DNA from: Thermosipho ferrireducens
GTDB lineage: Bacteria; Thermotogota; Thermotogae; Thermotogales; Fervidobacteriaceae
Assembly (NCBI RefSeq): GCF_017358165.1
Contig: NZ_CP071446.1
Location: 1,488,001 to 1,552,000, forward strand
DNA length: 64,000 bases
Direction: 5' to 3'
Position 1 is the first letter of the stretch, and each line of letters opens with the position of its first letter. The translations under genes were made by a program, and so were the position numbers. Below, piece after piece: positions 44,512 to 52,143 of the stretch. Below the pieces are notes generated by a model. The model was not told the DNA's origin. It saw only the letters and a program-made list of their open reading frames with translations, and did no database searches.

Positions 44512-46870
44512 CGATAATCACACCAAAAAAGTCGTATATAAAATTTTCAAGTATTTGCCTTTTTTCTTTTTCTTTAAACTGTTCAATGGTTGAATTGTAA
44601 AGCTCTTCGATAAATTTTTTAATATTATCTTCGGAAATGCCTTCAAATTGAGGAAGTAAGTATAGTATTAAGGCTGAAACGTAGTCTCCCTCTATACTTA
44701 CATAATTTGCAATATCTTTTATTATTGCTGGACCAATTTTTCTGTATTTATTTGCTGTTCTCCAAATTTCTAATAAAGCTTCTTTTAAACTTATCTCGTT
44801 TATACTCTTATCTTCTATACTCCATTTATTTAATAATTTTTCAACTAATTCTTCACTAATAACTTTTGGAACTCCAACATAGATAAATGCAAAACGTCTC
44901 ATAAATGCATAACTTAACTCGTATAACGATGTTTTATCGTATGTATTCATTGTTCCTATAATTCTAAAATTTTTTGGAAGGATATATATATTATCTCCAT
45001 CTATTTTCTGTTCTTCATCTGATTCAGGTTTAATTATTATATTTTTACCTGAACGAGATTTTAGACTTAATTCAACTTCATCTCCAGTTAACACAGATAA
45101 AAAAGGTCCAAAGGTTTTATCAATATCAGCTCTGTTTATTTCATCAATAATTAACCAGTAAAGTTTATCATTGTTTTTGCTTTTTAACATTTTAAGAAAT
45201 ATTCCTTCTACAAATTCTAATGTACCGTCTTCTTTTGGTTTATAACCACCAATCGTATCATATGTTGACCAATCAGACATTGCAGTTACCATCTTATAAT
45301 CAACGTCGTAACTATTGCATATTTCTTTTGCGAGCTTTGATTTTCCGGTTCCTGGAGGGCCAATAAGGATGATATGTTTTCCAGATTTTAATGCTGTAGA
45401 TATTTGGGATAATAAGTTATCTTGGTTTTCAAAATACAATTGTGAAACTGTTAAATATTTATTCCAATCAATAAAATGTTCCTTTTTTTCTTTCCCCCCA
45501 TTTTCATTGGGCCCCATTTCTTTAAGCTTGTTATATTCAAAAAATTTATCTATAACTTTTTCGTATTTCCTTATAACTTTATTAAAAATAGAAAAATCAA
45601 TAACGTGTTCTTTATCTTCTTCAGATTTTAGTGATTTGTCCTTTTTTTGCAATTTAGAACCTCTCCATAATCCAAAAGCAATAAAAGTAGGATAAATAGC
45701 AATACCTAATTGAACAGCTTGTTGATGATTCTTCATATTTGAAGGATATATTGCACCCCAGCAGTGGTCAGTTCCAAAAGGTTGAGAACCATAAAAATTG
45801 ACTATATGAGTTTTTAGTCCAAAAGTTATTTTTAAGTTATTTTCTATATAATCCTTTAAAATATTTAGAAGTCTTTCAAGTATACGGTCATCCCTTTTTT
45901 TGTATTTTTCGTAGAAAAATGGGAACAGTATTTTAAAATTGTCCCATGGTAATAAAATATTTTTTTTATATTTTTTTGATATTTCACCTTTAATTTTTTC
46001 CAAAATATTTAAATCTAACTTTTCACCATTTAATAACTTTTCTGCAATTTTAAACCTAATGAGATTTACTTTTTCACTTCCAGAATACTTATCATGGAAT
46101 TTTTTTAAATAACTTTTATCAAGATTATTTACGTAGTTTATAAATTCTTCATCATTATTTTCGAACTTATCTATTGTTTTTGCTATCATCTGAAGATATT
46201 TTAAGTCAACATCAAAAGTGAAATTATAATAATCATCTGCGGAAAGACAATATATAAAGTCTTGAATATCTAAAACATCAGGATTTTCCAAATACTTTCT
46301 CTCTTCAAAATATTCCTTTAATATATAACATAATTGATAAAAATAGTAATATTTCTCGGCTTTATCACTGTATTTCTCATTAATATTAAAGAGCTCAAGA
46401 AAATTTTTGAATATTTTATCTTTAAATATCGGATACTTTTTGTAATTATAACTTGCAAGTAAATAACCTATCAACGGCGTTCCAGGAGAAAAACTTAATT
46501 TATTAACTTTAAAAATACTTTCAAAAATTTTTATTCTTTCAACTAAATTCACTGTTTCATCATACAAAACATTTAAAGCTTTCATAACAATTTCAGGATA
46601 ACTTAGTGAGATTTTATACAAACTATCAAGTTGGGCCCAATAAACAAACGAACCTTTTGAGGGGTTAGCATTCTTCAATTTTTCAATTATTTCTACTACA
46701 TTGTCAATAGTTATTCTTTTATTCTGTAAGTAATTATTCAACTCAGATAGAATTTCTTTTTTATATTGTTCATTATATTGTGGATTATCTTTAAATTTAA
46801 GATACTCATTTATTGCTATATCCAAATAGTTGTCGTCATTCCAAATCTTTTTAAACTCTTCTATTTTCAT
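44498..46870 (-). CDS. McrB-like AAA GTPase/ATPase subunit
   Basis: About 790 residues, start set at ATG 46870 with GGAGGAGTGG upstream; a TTG 24 bases earlier has none. The N-terminal 400 residues are helical and unfamiliar and probably read DNA or its modification. The AAA module has Walker A LIGPPGTGKSK (about 501-511), Walker B LIIDEINRAD (about 571-580) and GTMNTYDKT (about 637-645), which matches the McrB signature MNTxD. It assembles into a hexamer that drives the McrC-like nuclease. The operon is transcribed towards IS256 relic B, where the third gene is truncated. Confidence 0.85.
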   Translation of the reverse strand: MKIEEFKKIWNDDNYLDIAINEYLKFKDNPQYNEQYKKEILSELNNYLQNKRITIDNVVEIIEKLKNANPSKGSFVYWAQLDSLYKISLSYPEIVMKALNVLYDETVNLVERIKIFESIFKVNKLSFSPGTPLIGYLLASYNYKKYPIFKDKIFKNFLELFNINEKYSDKAEKYYYFYQLCYILKEYFEERKYLENPDVLDIQDFIYCLSADDYYNFTFDVDLKYLQMIAKTIDKFENNDEEFINYVNNLDKSYLKKFHDKYSGSEKVNLIRFKIAEKLLNGEKLDLNILEKIKGEISKKYKKNILLPWDNFKILFPFFYEKYKKRDDRILERLLNILKDYIENNLKITFGLKTHIVNFYGSQPFGTDHCWGAIYPSNMKNHQQAVQLGIAIYPTFIAFGLWRGSKLQKKDKSLKSEEDKEHVIDFSIFNKVIRKYEKVIDKFFEYNKLKEMGPNENGGKEKKEHFIDWNKYLTVSQLYFENQDNLLSQISTALKSGKHIILIGPPGTGKSKLAKEICNSYDVDYKMVTAMSDWSTYDTIGGYKPKEDGTLEFVEGIFLKMLKSKNNDKLYWLIIDEINRADIDKTFGPFLSVLTGDEVELSLKSRSGKNIIIKPESDEEQKIDGDNIYILPKNFRIIGTMNTYDKTSLYELSYAFMRRFAFIYVGVPKVISEELVEKLLNKWSIEDKSINEISLKEALLEIWRTANKYRKIGPAIIKDIANYVSIEGDYVSALILYLLPQFEGISEDNIKKFIEELYNSTIEQFKEKEKRQILENFIYDFFGVIIDENA

Positions 46871-46984
46871 GTAAAGCCACTCCTCCGTTCGCAAGATGCA
46901 AGTATCTTTTTTATGATTATATGGGCAAAAGTAATATTTCGCTGCATTCCATAGTTTTTAGGATCTTACTATTTTATTATTCTA

Positions 46985-47062
46985 AAACAACAGTTGATCG
47001 GATTTTTCACAGGAACTTCTATATCACCTTTTAAAACAAAATTTGTATTTTTTCTTTTTTTC
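46985..47062 (-). pseudogene. Fragment of an AAA_14/DUF4143 ATPase
   Basis: The minus strand reads KKRKNTNFVLKGDIEVPVKN, nearly the same as the C-terminal KKRKNADFVLRDDIEVPVKN of the ATPase at 33067-34233. Only this tail remains, so a relative of that gene once stood here or was copied here. Confidence 0.75.
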
Positions 47063-47163
47063 TTTTCAGTTGCCTCACCTTCCGTCTTGATTCTTTTTTT
47101 GGCTCATTTGGTTCATATTTGACTCTTTTTTGGTTCAAAAGAGTGTAATGAATGTTTCTTTTT

Positions 47164-47555
47164 TCAAAGGTTTAAATAAATTATGGGTGTTGCCTTGGAA
47201 ACCTCAAAAAATTTCTGATACTCCTTATTCGTTATTTTACCTTTCTCCTTAATATACATCACTGCCTTTATCTGTCTATCATTTAACCTAAGCTCCCTCA
47301 AATATTCTTCTGTGTAAATGTCTTTTCTAAAATAAACGGAAAAATCATCCATCTCTTCTTTAAATTCTGGTTCTGGAAGTTCTACTTTTTTCATGTTCTC
47401 TATTATTCTACCTGTCCCTGAACCCATTTCTTCTATAAAACCAGCAAGATAAAAGATGTGCACGATTAAAGGATTTCTTGGAACAGAAAAATGAGGTCTT
47501 TTTAACTATTCAAGTGTAATACCTTCAAAGCCTTCAATGTTTTGTCTTTTCAACC
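47164..47555 (-). pseudogene. Degraded AlbA_2/COG2865-type regulator, C-terminal part
   Basis: The frame reads IEGFEGITLE, a TAG stop, LKRPHFSVPRNPLIVHIFYL and GFIEEMGSGTGRIIE, then a helix-turn-helix-like tail (NDRQIKAVMYIKEKGKITN). This is the C-terminal pattern of the ATP-binding transcriptional regulators with an AlbA_2 (Schlafen-like) domain. The N-terminal ATPase-like part is missing, one stop interrupts the rest, and the end is altered, so it is non-functional. It sits just left of the HepT-MntA module. Confidence 0.75.
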
Positions 47556-47623
47556 CCAATGATATAGAATTTTTTAAATGAAATACACCATGTGAAAAAG
47601 TTTATAGCCGCGAAACAACAAAC

Positions 47624-47968
47624 TTATATTTCATCGTTTATCTTTTCCAACATCTTCTTTAATTCTGGGATTTGTTTGCTGATTATTGTCCATATTATTC
47701 GCAAATCGACTGCAAAGTATCCGTGAATACCTACATTTCTTAATCCCACGACTCTTTTCCATGGTATCTCAGAATATCTCTTGCGAATATTTTCAGGAAT
47801 TTTTCCCGCTGCTTCTCCTATAATTTCGAGGTTTCTCAAAACTGCGTCAACTATCATCTCCTGTTTTTCAAACTCTTCGAAATTTTTAATTCCTTTGCAG
47901 TATCTATCTATTTTATTAATGGCGTCAAGCATATCTTCAATAAATAACTTCGCATTTCTTTTAGACAT
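47624..47968 (-). CDS. hepT: HepT-like RNase toxin (HEPN)
   Basis: About 114 residues from ATG 47968, chosen because AAGGAGGACATTG lies just upstream; a longer reading runs into mntA. The HEPN catalytic motif R-x4-H-x-Y is present as RNVGIHGY (Arg77, His82, Tyr84). In the type VII HepT-MntA system the toxin cleaves RNA and is silenced when MntA adds AMP to that Tyr. The gene overlaps mntA by eight bases, downstream of it. All active residues are intact. Confidence 0.9.
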   Translation of the reverse strand: MSKRNAKLFIEDMLDAINKIDRYCKGIKNFEEFEKQEMIVDAVLRNLEIIGEAAGKIPENIRKRYSEIPWKRVVGLRNVGIHGYFAVDLRIIWTIISKQIPELKKMLEKINDEI

Positions 47969-48254
47969 ATACAATGTCCTCCTTAATTGATTCCCACAAA
48001 AGCGGTTTACTTGATACAGCATTTTTTGTTACCACATCGACTTTAACACCAAGAAGTCTTTCAAATTCTTCACACAGGTCCACAAATTCCCATCCTATGT
48101 TTTTTTCAAATTCAACAAGAATATCCACATCGCTTAATTCTTTTTCCTCTCCACGAGCAAAGGAACCGAAGACTGCAATCGATTTTATCCCGTATTTATC
48201 CTTCAATTCTTCTTTGTGTTCAGAAAGTATTTTCTTTATTTCTTCAAGTTTCAT
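47961..48254 (-). CDS. mntA: MntA-like nucleotidyltransferase antitoxin
   Basis: Ninety-seven residues, start set at ATG 48254 with AAGTGGTGATATTT upstream. The longer open frame to 48380 is a relic of another gene. The minimal nucleotidyltransferase motif GS-x10-D-x-D is exact: Gly30-Ser31 (FGSFARG) and Asp42/Asp44 (SDVDILVEF). It AMPylates the HepT toxin. It is the upstream gene of the pair. Confidence 0.9.
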   Translation of the reverse strand: MKLEEIKKILSEHKEELKDKYGIKSIAVFGSFARGEEKELSDVDILVEFEKNIGWEFVDLCEEFERLLGVKVDVVTKNAVSSKPLLWESIKEDIVYV

Positions 48255-48282
48255 AAATATCACCACTTTCTTGAAATTTTCA

Positions 48283-48345
48283 ATATAAAAAATATGCACA
48301 ATCAGTGGATTAAAGTATTTAGCAAAGCTTCTCCTATTGCCTCCA
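48283..48345 (-). pseudogene. Second fragment of the AlbA_2-type regulator
   Basis: The minus strand reads NRRSFAKYFNPLIVHIFYI, sharing the NPLIVHIFY core with the relic at 47164-47555. About 20 codons only. It lies directly upstream of mntA, so the toxin-antitoxin pair sits between two pieces of the same family. Confidence 0.6.
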
Positions 48346-48683
48346 AAGGATAATACCATATTTCTTTTCTTACAAGCCATTTAATCTCATATTTTACATA
48401 TATGAATTTTTTAATTGTTTCTTCTTAAGTTATAACCTGTTTAAGAACACTCTCTTTATAACCTTTTTCAACATAAATTTTACCATATTTTTAATTGTGA
48501 AATCCACGTAATTTAAAAAATATAAAAGTGGCATTAATAAATTAGCAATGAAAAAAATAAGAGCCCCGCATATGGCGGGACGACATTTTCTTTAAGAAAC
48601 GCAAAGAATAGTAATTTTTTAATAAGTGAAAATTTAAAGGAAAGGCTTGATTATAATTCTTTTTAAATAGGGTTTTTATCAGG
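48346..48683. other. About 340 bases without a gene
   Basis: AT-rich. It holds a weak hairpin CCCGC/GCGGG at 48565-48579, which on the minus strand is followed by a T-run (to 48550) and could end the OFA carrier gene. Nothing else seen. Confidence 0.5.
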
Positions 48684-49958
48684 TTAGTTTTCTACCACTT
48701 TATAAGGTTTCAATTTTTTTAAGAGAAGCATGCATAAAAGTGCTCCAATTCCTGATAGTATTCCTGCTGATATAAATGCGTGGAAGTAACTTCCTGTCAT
48801 ATCGTATATCCAGGCTCCAATTGTTGGTGATATTGCACCTACTCCAAAAGCTGTAAACACAAGACCATAATTAACTCCCAGATTTTTTGTTCCAAAATAT
48901 TCGGCTGTTAAAACTGGAAATAGTGCCAGAGTAACAGCAAAGCCCCATCCTGTAATTGCTGCTGCTATACACAACATTGGAAAGGTTACAACAAATACTG
49001 GAAATAAAATCAATATTATCATCTGCATTATATATGTTGTTATCATCACTCTTAAAACTCCAAGTTTATCACTGAGAAATCCTGCTAATGGTCTGCCAAG
49101 GCCGTTAACTCCGGAAAAAATCGCAATAGCCCATGCCGCTTCCATGGAGGATAACCCAAGAATAAGTTCACCATACGGAGGTATGAGTTTCATACTCAAC
49201 ATTCCTCCTGTAACAACAAGTGCTAAAACTAACCACATTACATAAAAAATAGGAGTTTTTATAAGGATTGTTGGTGGTACTTCGTTGTGAGGTTTATCAG
49301 GGTGCTTTAAACTCTTAACTTTTTTTAGAACAGAATCCGGTAATTTCCAGTTTTCAGGTGGATTTTCTATCAATAAAACGGCAACTGAAAGTACAATAAG
49401 AGTGGATATTCCAATTATAACAAAGGTGCCTTCTATTCCATGATTTGGAATTAAATAACCAGCTTTAAGTGGGGCAAACATAAGAGCTGCTAAACCAAAT
49501 CCCATAACTCCAAACGATACAGCCATTCCAGGTTTATCAGGAAAAAATTTCCTTATAGGGGGCGCAACACATGCATAAGTTAATCCACATGATATTCCAC
49601 CTATGATTCCATATGTTATTATTAACCACCAGCTATAAGGGAAATGTCCCACAAACGATGCGGAAATATAAGCCAGAAAGAATAATATTGTACCAATTGC
49701 TGAAACTTTTTTTGGTCCCCACATGTCCTGAAGTTTACCCGCTGGAACCATTGTTAGAGCAAAAATCACCATGAATACAGTAAACGGTAAAGTAGCTTCT
49801 GTTGTAGACCATCCGAATCTTTCAACCAGAGGTACGATAAACACTCCCCAGGCATAAGAAAGTCCACCCATTAGCGCTAAAAGAAATCCTGCCAGCGGTA
49901 TTTTCCAGCGTATTCTGAAATATCTTTCATTTAAATTTTCAGTGATGTATTTCTCCAA
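48684..49958 (-). CDS. MFS transporter of the oxalate/formate antiporter (OFA) family
   Basis: A 424-residue carrier with 12 predicted segments, starting at TTG 49958 after AGGAGGAAAAGCC. OFA features: YAWGVFIVPLVERFGWS in segment 1 and its loop, AGKLQDMWGPKKV after segment 2, and GLTYACVAPPIRKFFPDKPGMAVSFG in the segment 4-5 region, repeated in the second half by PLAGFLSDKLGVLR. Members exchange oxalate/formate or carry other carboxylates or polyols. A well-formed promoter lies at 50059-50087. Substrate unknown. Confidence 0.88.
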   Translation of the reverse strand: MEKYITENLNERYFRIRWKIPLAGFLLALMGGLSYAWGVFIVPLVERFGWSTTEATLPFTVFMVIFALTMVPAGKLQDMWGPKKVSAIGTILFFLAYISASFVGHFPYSWWLIITYGIIGGISCGLTYACVAPPIRKFFPDKPGMAVSFGVMGFGLAALMFAPLKAGYLIPNHGIEGTFVIIGISTLIVLSVAVLLIENPPENWKLPDSVLKKVKSLKHPDKPHNEVPPTILIKTPIFYVMWLVLALVVTGGMLSMKLIPPYGELILGLSSMEAAWAIAIFSGVNGLGRPLAGFLSDKLGVLRVMITTYIMQMIILILFPVFVVTFPMLCIAAAITGWGFAVTLALFPVLTAEYFGTKNLGVNYGLVFTAFGVGAISPTIGAWIYDMTGSYFHAFISAGILSGIGALLCMLLLKKLKPYKVVEN

Positions 49959-50058
49959 GGCTTTTCCTCCTTTTTGAATTTTATAATATCTTCAAAGCTA
50001 AATTGCGTATTTAAAATTATTTTAAAGCTTTTATCCATCCCGGTTCTATTACGGAATC

Positions 50059-50087
50059 AGTATATCATAATTTGCAACGTACTTCAA
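50059..50087 (-). promoter_or_regulatory. Promoter of the OFA carrier gene
   Basis: On the minus strand TTGAAG (50087-50082), 17-base spacer, TATACT (50064-50059). Start expected near 50052. Confidence 0.75.
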
Positions 50088-50105
50088 AAGTGTAAATAAT
50101 GCATT

Positions 50106-50142
50106 ATAACAAAGCTCCCTGAAAATCAGGGAGCTTTGTTAT
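50106..50142. terminator. Terminator at the end of the opp operon
   Basis: A 17-bp perfect stem with a three-base AAA loop (50106-50122 with 50126-50142), 22 bases after the oppF stop on the minus strand. The T-run is poor, but the stem is very stable. Confidence 0.8.
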
Positions 50143-50163
50143 AAAAATTTGAATTTACAATAT

Positions 50164-51153
50164 TTATTTGCCAATAAGATGGCATGCTACATAATGTTCA
50201 TTTCCAAGGTCTTTTAACTCGGGATGATGTTGAGTTTTACAGATTTTTTCTTTAAGCGGGCATCTTTCATAGAACCTGCATATTGGAGGTGGATTTATAG
50301 GTTTACTTACACTACCAACAATGTCAGGTTCACCTTTTTGGTACTCAGGGTCTGGAACAGGGACTGCTGTTAATAATGCTTTTGTGTAAGGATGCATAGG
50401 ATTTGAAAGTAATTCTTCAGTATTAGCGTATTCGACGATCTTTCCAAGGTACATAACAGCTATTTTATCACACATGTATCTTGCTACAGCAAAATCGTGT
50501 GTTATGTATAAATAGCTCATACCGTGCTTTTCCTGGAGTTCCATCATCAGGTTCATAACCCCTGTTCTAACAGAAACATCGAGCATGGAGGTAGGTTCGT
50601 CTGCAACAATGAATGTTGGATCCAAAACCAATGCTCTTGCTATAGCAACTCTTTGTCTTTGACCACCAGATAATTCATGAGGATACCTCCACATGAAACT
50701 TGATGGTGGTGTCAATCCAACTTCTTGAAGAAGGTTCTTGACTTTTTCTTCTCTTTCCTGCAAGTTGCCTATATTATGTATGTTAAGAGGTTCTGAAATG
50801 ATGTCAAATATAGTCATTCTTGGATTTAGAGATTCATATGGATCCTGAAAGATCATTTGAACCTTTCTGTGATATTCCAGTTTTGATGTATATTCGTGTA
50901 TTTCCTTACCGTCTATGAAAATTTCTCCTTCTGTTGGAGCTTCTAAACCAACAATCACTTTACCTGTTGTTGTTTTTCCACAGCCTGATTCTCCAACCAA
51001 TCCCAGGGATTTTCCCCTGATTATTTCAAAACTTACATCATCAACCGCGTGTACAAAATGCTTTACTTTCATAAACAATCCTCTGTCGGCAGCGAAAAAC
51101 TTTTTCAAACTTTTAACTTTTAAAATAATATCATTTGAGCTGTGCTTTTGCAT
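50164..51153 (-). CDS. oppF: Oligopeptide/oligosaccharide ABC transporter ATPase, OppF/DppF type
   Basis: A 329-residue ATPase. Walker A GESGCGKTT (about 55-63), signature LSGGQRQR, Walker B FIVADEPTSMLD, and the C-terminal Cys-rich stretch ICRFYERCPLKEKIC (four Cys, a likely Fe-S or zinc site typical of OppD/F). It powers the permease pair OppB/OppC together with OppD. AAGAGGTGAGAGAAA is its ribosome site. It overlaps the OppD end by 23 bases and is the last gene of the operon, followed by a strong hairpin. Confidence 0.92.
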   Translation of the reverse strand: MQKHSSNDIILKVKSLKKFFAADRGLFMKVKHFVHAVDDVSFEIIRGKSLGLVGESGCGKTTTGKVIVGLEAPTEGEIFIDGKEIHEYTSKLEYHRKVQMIFQDPYESLNPRMTIFDIISEPLNIHNIGNLQEREEKVKNLLQEVGLTPPSSFMWRYPHELSGGQRQRVAIARALVLDPTFIVADEPTSMLDVSVRTGVMNLMMELQEKHGMSYLYITHDFAVARYMCDKIAVMYLGKIVEYANTEELLSNPMHPYTKALLTAVPVPDPEYQKGEPDIVGSVSKPINPPPICRFYERCPLKEKICKTQHHPELKDLGNEHYVACHLIGK

Positions 51154-52138
51154 TTTCTCTCACCTCTTCCGTTAGTGGATGCCAGCATGCTATATAATGC
51201 CCATTTTCAATTAATTTGTATTCGGGTTCTTCTTCTCTACATTTGTCTGTTGCCCATGGGCATCTGGGAGCAAATCTACAACCCTTTGGTGGCTCTAATA
51301 GATTTGGTGGCTCACCGGGAATTGTAAACAATTCTTTCTTTTCACCAACAATACTTGGAAACGCGTTCATTAGAAGGTATGTATATGGATGCATTGGATT
51401 TTTGAATATTGTTACAGAATCTGCCAGTTCTACAAATTTTCCGGCATACATCACAGCTATTTTGTCACTTACCTCTGCAATAACAGCTATATCGTGGGAA
51501 ATATAAATCATAGCCATATTGAGTTTCTTCTGAATTTTTTTCATTTCTTTCAAGATTTTATCCTGGACAATAACGTCAAGGGCAGTAGTTGGTTCATCGG
51601 CTATAATAACTTTTGGATCACATGATAAAGCAAGAGCTATAACAGCTCGTTGTTTCATACCACCACTGTATTGATGAGGATATTGCTCCATCCTTTTTGG
51701 ATCAAGCCCTACCAGTTCAAACAGTTTTGCTACTTTCTTTTTCGCATCATCTATGTTCATATCGGGATAATGTGTTAGAATCGCCTCAACTATTTGATCT
51801 CCAACTTTGTAAACAGGATTTAATGAATTCATCGCAGCCTGGAAAATCATTGCAAGACCTTTCCATCTGTATTTTCGCATTTCATTTTCTGGAAGTGTAA
51901 CTAAATCTACAGGACCGTTTCCTTCGTCAAAAAGAACGCTTCCTCCTTTAAATTCTCCGTTTTCTGGTAACAGTCTCAGCATAGTCATTGAAACAGACGT
52001 TTTCCCACAACCTGATTCTCCAACAATTCCCAGGCTTTCTCCACTATCAAGAGTAAAATTTATACCATCGACAGCTTTAACATATCCCATTTTGGTTTTA
52101 TAATGCATTTTTAAATTTCGAACATCTAATACTGGCAC
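51131..52138 (-). CDS. oppD: Oligopeptide/oligosaccharide ABC transporter ATPase, OppD/DppD type
   Basis: About 335 residues, start set at GTG 52138 after AGAGGTGATT; an earlier GTG at 52147 is inside that site. Walker A GESGCGKTS, signature YSGGMKQR, Walker B IIADEPTTALD, and the family Cys cluster CRFAPRCPWATDKC near residues 290-303. OppD pairs with OppF as the second nucleotide-binding subunit. The start is six bases beyond the OppC stop and the end overlaps OppF, so the order B-C-D-F is translationally linked. No unusual changes in the ATP site. Confidence 0.92.
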   Translation of the reverse strand: MPVLDVRNLKMHYKTKMGYVKAVDGINFTLDSGESLGIVGESGCGKTSVSMTMLRLLPENGEFKGGSVLFDEGNGPVDLVTLPENEMRKYRWKGLAMIFQAAMNSLNPVYKVGDQIVEAILTHYPDMNIDDAKKKVAKLFELVGLDPKRMEQYPHQYSGGMKQRAVIALALSCDPKVIIADEPTTALDVIVQDKILKEMKKIQKKLNMAMIYISHDIAVIAEVSDKIAVMYAGKFVELADSVTIFKNPMHPYTYLLMNAFPSIVGEKKELFTIPGEPPNLLEPPKGCRFAPRCPWATDKCREEEPEYKLIENGHYIACWHPLTEEVRENAKAQLK

Positions 52139-52143
52139 ACAAA

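Noticed and set aside
48684-49958. Association of the OFA carrier with oxalate or formate metabolism
   Set aside because: No oxalate or formate enzyme gene nearby; the family assignment alone does not fix the substrate.
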